Notes: a model not told the origin generated them from the letters alone. A stretch of 64,000 nucleotides of DNA from Longimicrobiales bacterium (GCA_035461765.1 DATHUY010000107.1:1-64000); one strand, 5' to 3'. Shown: positions 53,021-62,220, numbered from the stretch's first letter. A program made the numbers and translations.

Positions 53021-53672
53021 CAGTAACTACGAGCAGGTTCTCAGTGAGAGCCTCGTCATCGGCGGCGGTGAGCCAGAGTTCTTCCACCGAGGGAAAGCGC
53101 TCCTAATCCGCAACGTGCTGGGGAGCGATTTCAGCGGGGACCTGCTGGACTTCGGCTGCGGGACCGGCGGTCTCCTACGCAAGCTCGCAGAATTCCTGCC
53201 AGCTGCCGCGCTGTACGGGTACGACCCCTCTGAGCCGTGCATTCAGCGCGCCGCTTCGATCCCCGGTGTGCGGCAGGCCACGTCATCCGAAACAGCGCTA
53301 TCAGCTGCGTCCGCCGACGTAGTACTCATTGCGAACGTGTTGCACCATATCGTACCAGAGGAGCGGAACGATGTGCTGCGCCGCGTATGGAACTATCTCC
53401 GGCCCGGCGGAAAAGTGATCGTCTTCGAGCACAATCCATACAACCCATTGACGCGTGATGTAGTGCGGAGGTGTCCGTTCGACGAGGGCGTTGTGCTTCT
53501 CAGGCCCGCCGAGGTGAAGCGGCGCCTACGTGCAACCGGCGCGGTGAGAGTAGAGCAGCGTTACACCACGTTCTTTCCAAGCTGGGTTCGCGCCCTGCAG
53601 CCCCTTGAAAGGCACATGGGCTGGCTGCCGCTTGGTGCACAGACGTGTTCGGTCGGTCACAAGCGGAGGTGA
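52998..53672 (+). CDS. Class I SAM-dependent methyltransferase
   Basis: About 224 residues. It starts MAEFDRFSSNYEQVLSES and has LLDFGCGTGGLLRKLAEF (motif I), YGYDPSEPCI, ADVVLIANVLHHIVPEE, and LRPGGKVIVFEHNPYNPLT. The FEHNPYNP segment is common in sugar or small-molecule methyltransferases of surface-polysaccharide loci. It overlaps the end of the GT2 gene by 23 bases and closes the locus. Confidence 0.88.
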   Translation: MAEFDRFSSNYEQVLSESLVIGGGEPEFFHRGKALLIRNVLGSDFSGDLLDFGCGTGGLLRKLAEFLPAAALYGYDPSEPCIQRAASIPGVRQATSSETALSAASADVVLIANVLHHIVPEERNDVLRRVWNYLRPGGKVIVFEHNPYNPLTRDVVRRCPFDEGVVLLRPAEVKRRLRATGAVRVEQRYTTFFPSWVRALQPLERHMGWLPLGAQTCSVGHKRR

Positions 53673-54055
53673 TAGACTTCAGATGTTCTCCCGCAGTTCA
53701 CTCAACCGTTTCTTCGCGGATCCCCGTGGCGGTTGAGGCCGCTTAGACCGATGCCTACGCGTGACTGGAGCCGCCAATACGGGCCCGACGGCTCGGTGAC
53801 GTCAAACGTCTCACGACCGTTAGCGGTTGATTACTCAGAGGCATGGCTTGCACCTGCCGCATGTGTTGCGGTATCGAATTCTGCAGGCCGTTTCAACGGG
53901 GCGGAGATCCGCCCACGCCGAGATCCGCGGGTTCAGGAGCGATGCGCGCATGCTCCGGCCCCTGCTGAACGCAGCCCGTTCCCTTGCAGGGCACGGCGTT
54001 CTACATTCCACCATCCTCCGCACCCCGTCGGAGCAGCTTCAAACGAGACGGAGCC
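53673..54055. other. 383-bp leader upstream of DAHP synthase with alternative hairpins
   Basis: No gene is supported. CTCAACCG (53701-53708) can pair with CGGTTGAG (53730-53737) or, exclusively, with CGGTTGA (53824-53830). GAGATCCGC occurs twice near 53905-53930. The layout could be a leader that controls the aromatic-pathway gene, or chance in GC-rich DNA. No leader peptide rich in Phe, Tyr or Trp is seen. Confidence 0.45.
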
Positions 54056-55093
54056 ATGCTCGTCGTAATGAATCACACCGCGACCGCCCCCGAGGTGGAT
54101 CGCGTCATCCATACGATCCGCGAGATGGGCTACGAGGCCCGGCCCATACCCGGAAAGCAGCGTACCGCCATCGGCCTCGTAGGCAATGATGGCAAGGTCG
54201 ACAGCGCCCAGCTCGAAGCCTTGCCGGGCGTGCTTCAGGTCATCCACGTCACCCAGCCCTACAAGCAGGTCTCGCGGGAATGGAAGGCGGACTCGACGAT
54301 TGTCGAGCTGCCCAACGGGACCCGCATCGGCGGCGACGACGTGGTCCTCATGGCCGGGCCGTGCTCCGTCGAATCGCGCGAGCAGATCCTGGGCATAGCC
54401 CACCGGCTCAAGGCGTCCGGCGCGACCGTCCTCCGGGGCGGCGCCTACAAGCCGCGCACCTCCCCCTACGCCTTTCAGGGCCTGGGCCTGAAGGGCCTCG
54501 AGCTGCTCGCCGAAGCCCGCGCGCAGACCGGCCTTGCGATTGTGACCGAGGCCATCGAGACGGACACGCTGTCCGCCGTCGCCGAGTACGCTGACATCAT
54601 CCAGATCGGCGCGCGCAACATGCAGAACTACCCGCTGCTGCGCAGGGCGGGGCAGACGGGCAAGCCGATCCTGCTCAAGCGCGGCCTGTCCGCCACGATC
54701 AAGGAGCTGCTCCTGAGCGCCGAGTACATCCTGGCCGAGGGAAATCCGAATGTCATCCTCTGCGAGCGCGGCATCCGCAGCTTCGACGACCAGACCCGAA
54801 ACCTGCTGGACCTTACGGCCATCCCGGTCGTGAAGGCGCTGTCGCACCTGCCGATCATTGCCGACCCGTCGCACGGCACCGGCATTCGCGCCAAGGTGAT
54901 GCCTATGGCCCGCGCGGCTGTGGCCGCCGGCGCAGACGGCCTCATGATCGAGGTCCATCCAGACCCGGACCACGCGAAGTCCGACGGCGCACAGTCGCTC
55001 TGGCCGGATCAGTTCGATGAGCTGGTCACCCAGGTGTCCCTGATCGCGGAAGCCATCGGCCGCCGCATCCTGCCGGCCGCACTCCAGGTCTGA
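54056..55093 (+). CDS. aroF: 3-deoxy-7-phosphoheptulonate (DAHP) synthase, type I-beta
   Basis: The 345-residue enzyme catalyses the first step of the shikimate pathway. It has an N-terminal ferredoxin-like regulatory domain of about 75 residues, then [36 protein letters not shown], and [30 protein letters not shown] and [10 protein letters not shown] follow. The domain order is that of the Thermotoga-like I-beta class regulated by aromatic amino acids. Start taken at the ATG with GGAG just upstream; the open frame before it carries no conserved sequence. Confidence 0.95.
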   Translation: MLVVMNHTATAPEVDRVIHTIREMGYEARPIPGKQRTAIGLVGNDGKVDSAQLEALPGVLQVIHVTQPYKQVSREWKADSTIVELPNGTRIGGDDVVLMAGPCSVESREQILGIAHRLKASGATVLRGGAYKPRTSPYAFQGLGLKGLELLAEARAQTGLAIVTEAIETDTLSAVAEYADIIQIGARNMQNYPLLRRAGQTGKPILLKRGLSATIKELLLSAEYILAEGNPNVILCERGIRSFDDQTRNLLDLTAIPVVKALSHLPIIADPSHGTGIRAKVMPMARAAVAAGADGLMIEVHPDPDHAKSDGAQSLWPDQFDELVTQVSLIAEAIGRRILPAALQV

Positions 55094-55101
55094 CCCCGGC
55101 C

Positions 55102-56358
55102 GTGGCTGCGTCCGTCCGGCTGCTCGTCGGCGGAGCCGCCATCATCCTCCTCGCCGCCTGCGAGAACGGGAGTGGCAACACTCCGGTCCCGCCCGCGGCC
55201 GAGCGGACGGCGAAAGCAGCCGCCGCCCCCGCGATGCCAGGCGCACCGGCAGCCGTCGAGAGCCAGCCACCCGCCTCGCCCGAGCTCTTCGGCATGCACT
55301 ACGTCGCCGCCTGGGCCAGCCCTGCGGCCTTCCCGCAGGCGGCCGGCATCTACCGCATGCACGACGCGACACCCCGCTGGGACGCGCTGCACACCGGACC
55401 GGGCCGCTGGTATACCGACCCGCCGCCCGTCGGCAGAGGACTCGGTCGTATCGATGCTGTGCTGCTGTTCCGCGACCGTCACGCTCCGGACATCCCCGTG
55501 ATCTACGTGCTCGGCGGCGGCGGCACCGGCGGCAGGGGCTATCCGTCATGGACACGCCGCAGCACCGTCCTCGACGCCTGGCGCGAACACGTGCGGCACA
55601 TCGCCCATCGCTACAAAGGCCGGATCCAGTATTACGAGGTGTGGAACGAGCCGAACGCCGGCAACTGGTACACGGGATCCACGGCTCTCCTCGCGGACCT
55701 CACGCGCATCGCGGCGGAGGAGATCCGTGCGGCGGATCCCGCCGCACTCGTCATCGGCCCCTCGTTCACGCAGGAGGGCCACGCGATGATGGACGACTTC
55801 TACGGCCGTGACGTCGCCGCGCACATCGACATCGTCGGCTGGCACCACGGCATAGAGAACCCCGAAGCGGACACCGCACACATCGTGGACGCGCACCGCA
55901 TTCTCCGCCGCCACGGAGTCGATCGCCCACTCTGGGCGACCGAGATCAACATCCGCGGCGGCTCTGCGGAGCTTGCGCGCGCATACCTCCTCCACTGGCT
56001 GCATGGTGTGGGGATGGTCGGATTCTACTCGTGGGAGATGTGGACGTACTACGGCGGGGACGACGGCTACGTGCACACCACCGACAGGGCAGGGAATCCC
56101 ACCGCAGCCGGAGTCGCGTTTGGGGTCCTGCGGTCCTGGATCGAGGGACGGAGCGCGACGAGTGTCGAGATCGATGGGGAAACCTGGTTTGTGACTCTCG
56201 ACAACGGCGACATCATCACGTGGGCGGCCGGTGCCCCTTCGGACAGGCATATGTTGCCGGGCACGCTTCGCCGTCTGGACGGGTCCAGTGCCACCTGGCC
56301 TGGAGGAGTTTACACGCCCACGTCGCACCCGGTGCTGTTCACAGTCCGCACGCCCTGA
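55102..56358 (+). CDS. Glycoside-hydrolase-like lipoprotein (clan A TIM barrel, GH39-like)
   Basis: The 418-residue protein starts at GTG. A signal sequence ends in LLAAC, a lipobox with the modified Cys near residue 20, followed by an Ala/Pro-rich linker. The TIM-barrel part has YYEVWNEPN (E183, expected acid/base) and LWATEIN (E281, expected nucleophile) 98 residues apart, the clan GH-A pattern. GFYSWEMWTYYGG follows near the end. It likely sits on a membrane and cleaves a polysaccharide; specificity is unknown. It follows DAHP synthase by only 8 bases but is functionally closer to the polysaccharide locus. Confidence 0.82.
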   Translation: MAASVRLLVGGAAIILLAACENGSGNTPVPPAAERTAKAAAAPAMPGAPAAVESQPPASPELFGMHYVAAWASPAAFPQAAGIYRMHDATPRWDALHTGPGRWYTDPPPVGRGLGRIDAVLLFRDRHAPDIPVIYVLGGGGTGGRGYPSWTRRSTVLDAWREHVRHIAHRYKGRIQYYEVWNEPNAGNWYTGSTALLADLTRIAAEEIRAADPAALVIGPSFTQEGHAMMDDFYGRDVAAHIDIVGWHHGIENPEADTAHIVDAHRILRRHGVDRPLWATEINIRGGSAELARAYLLHWLHGVGMVGFYSWEMWTYYGGDDGYVHTTDRAGNPTAAGVAFGVLRSWIEGRSATSVEIDGETWFVTLDNGDIITWAAGAPSDRHMLPGTLRRLDGSSATWPGGVYTPTSHPVLFTVRTP

Positions 56359-56424
56359 CGCAGAACTCGGTCGAGCTCGCGGAGTTCGCGCACGCAGTGG
56401 AGTCCCGGCGCCACTGACGGGGGC

Positions 56425-57468
56425 TTACCCCTCCGCCGTCACCCGCACCCGTTGCGCCACATTGTTCGCATACCCGAGCTCGTTCCAGACCGGCTCCAGC
56501 GGTTGAGACTCGCCCGTGGTATCCGTCGCCCGTGCGACGAGCTCGTACTCACCCGGTGCGGGCGGCGTCCACTCGGATTCCCACATCGTTGGGTTCGACA
56601 CCGACGCCGTAAGCAGCCGCGCATCCTGCCAGGTCGCTCCGCCATCCGCGCTGAACGCCACAGCTGTCACCGCACCGTAGCCCGACCACGCCATACCGCG
56701 CACCATGACGGTCCCACGCACGATGTCACCGGCTTCAGGCGTTGCGATCAGCGACCGCACGTGCATGCGCGTCACCGACTCCTCTTCCGCGTGCCGCGGG
56801 TGCCCGCGATAGACGTAGCGGTCCGTCTGGAAATGCCCGGAGAAGAGCGTATCGACCACAGTAATCCGCTCCAGCCATTTCACTGACGCGACGCCGTAGT
56901 TGCCGGGTACGAACAGCCGCACGGGATGGCCGTGCTCCGGCCGGAGCGGTTCGTCGTTCATCGCCCACACCAGCAGCGTGGACGCATCCATCGCCCGCGC
57001 GACAGGCAGGCTGCGCTCGAAGTGCACGACGCGGCCTCCGTCGATGGCCCCCGAATCCGCCCCGCGAAACACGACCTCGACGCCGCGCGGGTCTACCTCG
57101 CACAGCTCCAGCAGCCGACGCAGCGGCACGCCCGTGAACGTGCCGGCACTCACGGCGCCCAGTTCCCATGGCGTCCCCTCGGGCACGGGCGACATCAGGC
57201 GCCGTCCGTTGCCGGCGCATTCCATGACGGATGCGATCGTCGTCTCGCCGAGCGACTTGAGCTCCCGCAGCCCGATGGTCCGCGGCCGCCTGACCAGACC
57301 TGCGACGCCAAGAGTCCAGCCCGCCGCGTCGATCTGCGGGACCGCGAAGTTCGAGCGCACGAAAAACGACTCCAGCGGCGTCACCGCACCGGCCAGGGCA
57401 CGGAGCGGCGTCTCCGCGTTCAGCGGCTCGGCCTGGACCACGCGCAGATCAATGGATGAAGGATTCAT
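56425..57468 (-). CDS. Sulfite oxidase-family molybdopterin enzyme
   Basis: About 347 residues from the ATG at 57468; the frame is open further upstream but gives an Arg-rich stretch unlike the family. It has FFVRSNFAVPQID, the Moco-ligand Cys84 in SVMECAGNGRR, and FTGVPLRRLLEL. HPVRLFVPGNYGVASVKWL and a C-terminal Mo-co dimerisation domain (AVTAVAFSADGGATW, NELGYANN) follow. No Tat signal or heme domain is visible, so it resembles cytosolic sulfite-oxidase-like or SorA-type proteins. It is transcribed divergently from dnaX with 92 bases between starts. Confidence 0.92.
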   Translation of the reverse strand: MNPSSIDLRVVQAEPLNAETPLRALAGAVTPLESFFVRSNFAVPQIDAAGWTLGVAGLVRRPRTIGLRELKSLGETTIASVMECAGNGRRLMSPVPEGTPWELGAVSAGTFTGVPLRRLLELCEVDPRGVEVVFRGADSGAIDGGRVVHFERSLPVARAMDASTLLVWAMNDEPLRPEHGHPVRLFVPGNYGVASVKWLERITVVDTLFSGHFQTDRYVYRGHPRHAEEESVTRMHVRSLIATPEAGDIVRGTVMVRGMAWSGYGAVTAVAFSADGGATWQDARLLTASVSNPTMWESEWTPPAPGEYELVARATDTTGESQPLEPVWNELGYANNVAQRVRVTAEG

Positions 57469-57560
57469 GGTCAGGATCGTAGACGGCGGGAGCCGCACCG
57501 GCAATGTCCCACCCGCCGCAAGCCCTTGAGCGGCGCGCTCCAAACCCCCACCTTTCAGTA

Positions 57561-59570
57561 ATGGCCGAACACACGCAGAACCGCACCGCCCTCGCGCGCA
57601 CCTGGCGTCCCCGCAAGTTCGCGGAGATGGCCACGCAGGAGCACGTTTCCGACACGCTCCGCGCCGCTGTCGCGCGCGGCCGTACGGCGCACGCATACCT
57701 GTTCTGCGGACCGCGCGGAGTAGGGAAGACCACCGCCGCGCGTGTGCTCGCCATGGCGCTCAACTGCCCGAACCGCGCCGAGGATGGCGAGCCATGCGGA
57801 CAGTGCGAGTCGTGCGAGAAGATCTGGGCGGGCAAGACGTCGCTCGACGTCATCGAGATCGACGCGGCGTCCAACCGCGGTGTGGACGATGCCCGCGACC
57901 TGCGCGAGCGGGCGATGTACGCCCCGACCGACGAGCATCGCTACAAGGTCTACATCATCGACGAAGCGCATATGCTCACGCGCGAGGCGTGGAACGCACT
58001 CCTCAAGATTCTCGAGGAGCCGCCGCCGCGTGTCATCTTCGTGTTTGCCACCACCGAGCCTCAGAAGATTCAGCAGGCGGCACCGCCGATCCTGTCGCGC
58101 TGCCAGCGCTTCGATTTCCGGCGGATAAGCACGCAGGGTATCGTCGATCGCCTGCGCACCGTGCTCGAGGGTGAGGGCGTCGCTGCCGATGACGACGCGC
58201 TGACACCCATCGCACGTCGCGCGGAAGGTGGCATGCGCGACGCCCTGTCGCTCATGGACCAGGTGCTCTCGTTCGCGGACGGTCGCGTCACGGGCGAGGA
58301 TGTGCGCCGCGTGCTCGGCCTGGTCGGTGATGAGCTGTATCTCGAGCTGTTCGCGATCGTCGCAGAGAAGCGCTACGCCGATGTCTTCCACTTCGTGCAG
58401 CGCGTCATCGACGAGGGCTACGACCTGGCCGAGTTCTACAAGGGCCTCGCCGATGCGCTGCGCGTGCTCATGGTCACGAAGCTCGAAGGTGCCGACGCCG
58501 CCGACGTACGCGAGGACCTGCGCGGCGATTATGCGCAGGCCGCGGAAATGTTTGGCCGCGGCGACCTGCTCCGCATGCTTTCCATGGTCGCCGAGCTCGA
58601 TACGGAAGGGAAGTTCCGCAAGAGCGCCAATCCACGCACCATGCTCGAGGCGCTGCTGCTGCGTTGGGCGTTTCTCGAGAGCACCGTGGATGTCGAAACA
58701 CTCATTCGCGCCGCAGGGGGCGATGCCCCCGTCCCTTTAGGCGACCGCGCGACTGACCCCGCGCGCCGTACGGCCCGACCGACCCCCGACAGCTCGCCCA
58801 CAGGACGCCCGGCCAGTGGCTCGGCACAGACCAGCGAGGCCGCACCCACGCCCGGCGGCGATTCGCCGGCCAGCGACACGATCGGGCCCGGGCAGGCGAG
58901 CGCTCGATCTATTCTGCGCGACATTGCGGCTGATGCCGCGCCGCGGCCGAATGGGACGACGCGTGCCGCGGCTACGTCGCGCACAGCGCCAGCGGCAGCC
59001 GCTCCGCCTTCCGGAGCTGGTCCGTCTGGCGCCGCAGCTGCACCCGCCGCTTCGCGTGAGGCAGCTGTCACTGCAGCGACACCCGCGCCCGACTCCGAAA
59101 CCGCGCCCGCACGTGCACCTTCAACCGCCCCCGCGGACGCCCTCGAAGCCGTCTCTGCGACCCGTGCCATTTCCCTGAAGGACGCCGAGCGCGCGCTTCG
59201 TAAGATGCTCGAGCAGCGGCGCGCGCCACACGGCCTCGGCATCTTTCTCAAGGCGGCGACGATCGGCGAAATCTCCGGGAACCAGGTAGTGCTGGAGGTC
59301 CCCGCCGGCCCCGGACTCGAGCGGCTCTCCGGCGAGTCCACGTCGCGCGTCGCCGTGCGCGACGTCTTGAGTGAGTTGCTGGGGGCCACCATCGATCTCA
59401 CCGTTCGTCCCGCCGGCTACGCTGACCCCGACGCCGGCGACTCCGCTCCCGAGCCGCCCCGTCGCATCACCCCCGAGCGCGTCAAGGCGGAACGCCTCGC
59501 CGCCCTCTCCCGTGACGACCCGGCTTTCCGCGCAGCCATACAGAGCTGGGACCTGGAACTGTTCGACTGA
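57561..59570 (+). CDS. dnaX: DNA polymerase III subunit gamma/tau
   Basis: About 669 residues. The clamp-loader ATPase has Walker A GPRGVGKTT (50-58), a zinc module (CPNRAEDGEPCGQCESC), IDAASNRGVDDARDL, Walker B VYIIDEAHML and sensor-1 FATTEPQKI. LSRCQRFDFRRI follows. After about residue 390 comes a long Ala/Pro/Thr-rich linker (to about 540), then a short C-terminal domain. No A-rich slippery site was seen in the linker, so a programmed gamma frameshift as in E. coli is unlikely. An in-frame start exists upstream (57504), but the family begins near the chosen ATG. Confidence 0.96.
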   Translation: MAEHTQNRTALARTWRPRKFAEMATQEHVSDTLRAAVARGRTAHAYLFCGPRGVGKTTAARVLAMALNCPNRAEDGEPCGQCESCEKIWAGKTSLDVIEIDAASNRGVDDARDLRERAMYAPTDEHRYKVYIIDEAHMLTREAWNALLKILEEPPPRVIFVFATTEPQKIQQAAPPILSRCQRFDFRRISTQGIVDRLRTVLEGEGVAADDDALTPIARRAEGGMRDALSLMDQVLSFADGRVTGEDVRRVLGLVGDELYLELFAIVAEKRYADVFHFVQRVIDEGYDLAEFYKGLADALRVLMVTKLEGADAADVREDLRGDYAQAAEMFGRGDLLRMLSMVAELDTEGKFRKSANPRTMLEALLLRWAFLESTVDVETLIRAAGGDAPVPLGDRATDPARRTARPTPDSSPTGRPASGSAQTSEAAPTPGGDSPASDTIGPGQASARSILRDIAADAAPRPNGTTRAAATSRTAPAAAAPPSGAGPSGAAAAPAASREAAVTAATPAPDSETAPARAPSTAPADALEAVSATRAISLKDAERALRKMLEQRRAPHGLGIFLKAATIGEISGNQVVLEVPAGPGLERLSGESTSRVAVRDVLSELLGATIDLTVRPAGYADPDAGDSAPEPPRRITPERVKAERLAALSRDDPAFRAAIQSWDLELFD

Positions 59571-59856
59571 CCGCGCTCCCTCGACCGAAGGCCGACAGCA
59601 GTCCCGATTATCGCAGTTCCTGCCGTACATCTGTTGCGCTGTCGCAGCGCCTCCGTTCCTCCCTCGTCGAGCCTGCCCGCCAATGCGCCTGGCGGTGCGC
59701 CTCCGGGCAGCGCTTCGTAAGTGATACCCACGCAAAGACTTGCCCGAAGGCTTTCGCGCCATCCGAAAGGTGGCCGGATCCAGGCAACACGCCCGCACAG
59801 TCCGGCGCCGCACTTGCATTTGGTGCGCGTGCCCCGGATTTACCTGGAGAGACGTG

Positions 59857-60108
59857 ATGAGTGCCATTCTACGCTGGTTCCACGATGGCGATGTCCGCTA
59901 CCGCGCCTATTTCCGCGAATCGCCGGATTCACCCGCGGTCCGTCAGCTGATCATCGCATCCGCAGATGGCGAGGCGGTGGATATTGTCGAGGGGGAACGT
60001 CGTCTCGAGGACTACACGTACACCGAGCTGCTCGCGTACGCCAAGCGGCTCCGCCTGCACATGCAGGAGCGCGCGGATTTCACCGCAATGGATGCCGCTG
60101 CCGATTGA
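59857..60108 (+). CDS. Small hypothetical protein (83 aa)
   Basis: An 83-residue acidic protein starting MSAILRWFHDGDVRYRAYF, with GGAGAG about 7 bases before the ATG. It has no signal peptide, membrane helix or recognised motif. The open frame upstream lacks protein-like sequence. Its stop codon lies within the -35 element of the SRP RNA promoter. The 286 bases between dnaX and this gene show nothing convincing. Confidence 0.6.
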   Translation: MSAILRWFHDGDVRYRAYFRESPDSPAVRQLIIASADGEAVDIVEGERRLEDYTYTELLAYAKRLRLHMQERADFTAMDAAAD

Positions 60109-60133
60109 CCGATGCCGCACGAGCGGCTATATT
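60105..60133 (+). promoter_or_regulatory. Sigma-70-type promoter of SRP RNA
   Basis: TTGACC (60105-60110) and TATATT (60128-60133) are separated by exactly 17 bases, and the RNA 5' end at about 60140 is 7 bases downstream. Both hexamers match consensus at 5 of 6 positions, the best promoter in the window. The -35 overlaps the stop of the preceding small gene. Confidence 0.85.
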
Positions 60134-60139
60134 TCGGAG

Positions 60140-60241
60140 GTGCCCCAGGAACCACCGGGCGCGAGCTTACGAAACCCGTCAGGGCCCCGCAGGCAGCAGC
60201 GGTAAGTATAGCGAGCGTCGCGCGTGATCTTCCTGGGGCAC
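60140..60241 (+). ncRNA. ffs: Signal recognition particle RNA (4.5S type)
   Basis: About 102 nt. The ends pair: GTGCCCCAGGA (60140-60150) with TCCTGGGGCAC (60231-60241). Inside, GCGCGA pairs with TCGCGC and CTTAC with GTAAG. CCG then pairs with CGG next to the diagnostic domain-IV internal loop, 5' side TCAGG and 3' side AGCAG. Above this loop a GCC/GGC stem carries an apical loop read as CCGCA instead of the usual GGAA/GNRA. It lacks an Alu domain, as in Gram-negative 4.5S RNA. The RNA binds Ffh and guides membrane proteins to SecYEG. Confidence 0.93.
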
Positions 60242-60246
60242 TTTTT
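60231..60246 (+). terminator. Intrinsic terminator of SRP RNA
   Basis: The closing stem of the RNA (11 bp with 60140-60150) is followed at once by five T residues (60242-60246). Confidence 0.7.
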
Positions 60247-60281
60247 CATACCTGCCCCAAACTCGCCCCATCCGCCGATCG

Positions 60282-60716
60282 TCAGACCATCCGGTGCTCG
60301 ACCATGGTGCATCGGTCCTGCACGACGTCGATTCCCGCTTCCGCAAACCGCTCCGCCGCCGCGTCGTTCGAGATCCCCAGCTGCATCCAGACCACGCGCG
60401 GTTTCTTTGCGATGATGTCATCAACGTGGCCTGTCACATCGTTCGGCTTGCGGAACACGACGACCATGTCGACCTCCCCCGGTACGGCTGCGACCGTACG
60501 ATACACCTGCTCGCCCAGGATCTCGGTTACGTCCGGGTAGTACACCGGGACCGGCACGATCTCGTAGCCATTGCGCTGGAGGTACGCCGGGACGTAATGC
60601 GCGGGCCGCGAATCACGCGACTCCGGCTTTATACCGAGAACGGCCAGCCGTTTCGAGCTCCGCAGGGCCTCGGCCACATCCTCGTCCTGCTCCAGTATCC
60701 TGCCCCGTTCCGCCAT
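60282..60716 (-). CDS. CoA-binding-domain protein (YccU-like)
   Basis: About 144 residues from the ATG at 60716; ATGs at 60731 and 60752 are possible, the last overlapping yraN. It has SSKRLAVLGIKPESRDSRPAHYVPAYLQRNGYEIVPV, VVFRKPNDVTGHVDDII and VVWMQLGISNDAAAERFAEAGIDVVQDRCTMVEH. These are the conserved blocks of the small CoA-binding Rossmann family (YccU), whose function is poorly known. It is convergent with SRP RNA and divergent from yraN. Confidence 0.9.
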   Translation of the reverse strand: MAERGRILEQDEDVAEALRSSKRLAVLGIKPESRDSRPAHYVPAYLQRNGYEIVPVPVYYPDVTEILGEQVYRTVAAVPGEVDMVVVFRKPNDVTGHVDDIIAKKPRVVWMQLGISNDAAAERFAEAGIDVVQDRCTMVEHRMV

Positions 60717-60750
60717 TCCTTCGCCCCGCATTTCGTTGATACTCTCCGTC

Positions 60751-61140
60751 ATGGCAGCCCATAACGATTTCGGCGCGCACGCGGAGCGCCTGGCCGCCGC
60801 GTACCTCGAACGCAACGGCTGGACCATCCTGGAGCGCAACTGGCGCTTCGGCCGCCGCGAGATCGATCTGATCGCACGCAGCGGGTGCACCATCGCGTTC
60901 GTGGAAGTGAAGGCGCGGGCGAGCGTAAGGCACGGTCATCCGCTGGAGAGCATCGACTGGCGCAAGCGACGCGATATCGCGATCGCGGCGAGCGGCTGGA
61001 TCGAGCGGCACGGCAGCCGTGCGTGGGAATACCGGTTCGACGCAGTCCATGTCATTGCACCGCAGACTCTGCGCGGACGCACGGAGTGCATCGACGCCAC
61101 CCCCGCCGTGCACCACATGGAGAATGCGTGGTCGATGTGA
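60751..61140 (+). CDS. yraN: YraN-family (UPF0102) nuclease-like protein
   Basis: The 129-residue protein has GAHAERLAAAYLERNGWTILERNWRFGRREIDLIA followed by IAFVEVKARAS. This is the E-x(n)-G-E-I-D-L-(I/V)-A...F-V-E-V-K pattern of the PD-(D/E)xK-like UPF0102 family. Here the motif reads RREIDL, and the catalytic D and EVK are kept. It lies divergently from the CoA-binding gene with overlapping start regions. The start is the ATG at 60751. Confidence 0.93.
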   Translation: MAAHNDFGAHAERLAAAYLERNGWTILERNWRFGRREIDLIARSGCTIAFVEVKARASVRHGHPLESIDWRKRRDIAIAASGWIERHGSRAWEYRFDAVHVIAPQTLRGRTECIDATPAVHHMENAWSM

Positions 61141-61218
61141 CCGCGCGCACGTCTGGCTCGTCCATTCCGGGAAGGCGGCTCCGGCCGCAACGCAGAACAG
61201 AAGAGATTGAGGAGAACC

Positions 61219-62154
61219 ATGCGACCTGTTTTCAAGCGACTTCTTCCGCTGTTCGTATTGCCGCTGACGTTCGCTGCCTGTGAGGACAGCAGCTTCGACC
61301 CCGCCGGTGAGACCGGCACCATGTCCATCATGCTGACGGATGCACCCGGCGATTTCGCGAACGCGATCGTCACCATAGAGAGCATTGAGCTGCTGGGCGA
61401 TAACGGGGATGGTCAGCGCGTTATCCTGCGCGAGGACCCTGTAACGGTGGATCTGCTCGACCTGCAGAACGAAGTGATGACGCTGGTGGGCGCGACGCCG
61501 GTGCCCGGTGGCACGTACTCGGAGCTCCGCCTCGTCATCAGCGAGGGCCTGATCACGGTCGAGCAGGATGACGGCTCGCTGCTCGTTTACGCTTCGTCCG
61601 ACGAGTTTGCCGCCAGCGAGGGCTTCACGGCGGACGGCGACCTCCAGATGCCGAGCTTCGCCCAGAGGGGTCTCAAGATCAAGCTGCCCGCCCAGGAGGC
61701 GATCGTCGATGGCGATGAGAATGCCGTCCTGATCGACTTCAACGTCGCGGAGAGCTTCGGTCACCAGGCCGGCAATTCCGGAAAGTGGGTCCTGCACCCG
61801 GTCATTCACGCGACTGGCTTCACCACGACCGGCTCGCTCACACTCAATGTCGTGCTCGCCGACACCGTCACACTGCCGGTCATCGACGCCACCCAGGTCA
61901 CGCTCGGCATGCTCAGCGCCGTGCTCGACCGCGATGGCGACATGATTCCCGTCATGCTGACCGACGCCGACGCCGATGGCACGTGGCAGGCGACGTTCCG
62001 CTTCCTGCCGCCCGGTGACTGGAGCGTGGGCCTCGGCCTGGTTAACAAGCTCCTGCTGACGACGGATCCAGCCCTGCCGCTCACGTTCACGGTCGCGTCA
62101 GGCCAGAACGTAAGCCAGACACTGACGATCACGAGCGCCGGGATACAGCCGTAA
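61219..62154 (+). CDS. DUF4382 lipoprotein
   Basis: The 311-residue protein has a signal sequence ending in a lipobox (LTFAAC, Cys near residue 22), then GTMSIMLTDAPGDFANAIVTIESIEL, the typical DUF4382 opening. A beta-rich domain follows to about residue 195, then a second beta-sandwich-like region with a TDADADGTW turn. It is probably exposed on the cell envelope; the role is unknown. GAGGAGA lies about 6 bases before the ATG. A strong hairpin follows the stop. Confidence 0.85.
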   Translation: MRPVFKRLLPLFVLPLTFAACEDSSFDPAGETGTMSIMLTDAPGDFANAIVTIESIELLGDNGDGQRVILREDPVTVDLLDLQNEVMTLVGATPVPGGTYSELRLVISEGLITVEQDDGSLLVYASSDEFAASEGFTADGDLQMPSFAQRGLKIKLPAQEAIVDGDENAVLIDFNVAESFGHQAGNSGKWVLHPVIHATGFTTTGSLTLNVVLADTVTLPVIDATQVTLGMLSAVLDRDGDMIPVMLTDADADGTWQATFRFLPPGDWSVGLGLVNKLLLTTDPALPLTFTVASGQNVSQTLTITSAGIQP

Positions 62155-62178
62155 TCGCTGGCCTGGCCCGGATATAGC

Positions 62179-62214
62179 GACCGGCACCGTCCTCTGGAGA
62201 GGGCGGTGCCGGTC
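62179..62214 (+). terminator. Strong hairpin after the DUF4382 gene
   Basis: GACCGGCACCG at 62179-62189 pairs with CGGTGCCGGTC at 62204-62214. Five more inner pairs (TCCTC with GAGGG, one of them T-G) make a 16-bp stem around TGGA, 25 bases after the stop. No T-run follows, so it may need Rho or act as an mRNA 3' protector. Confidence 0.65.
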
Positions 62215-62220
62215 GTCTAG

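Noticed and set aside
12933-53672. Defence system or prophage within the large locus
   Set aside because: All recognisable genes are sugar-nucleotide, glycosyl-, methyl- or acyltransferase and export genes. No integrase, phage structural gene or defence effector was seen.
58730-59160. Programmed frameshift in dnaX
   Set aside because: No A-rich slippery heptamer or matching stem was seen in the linker; the single frame encodes the complete tau-like product.
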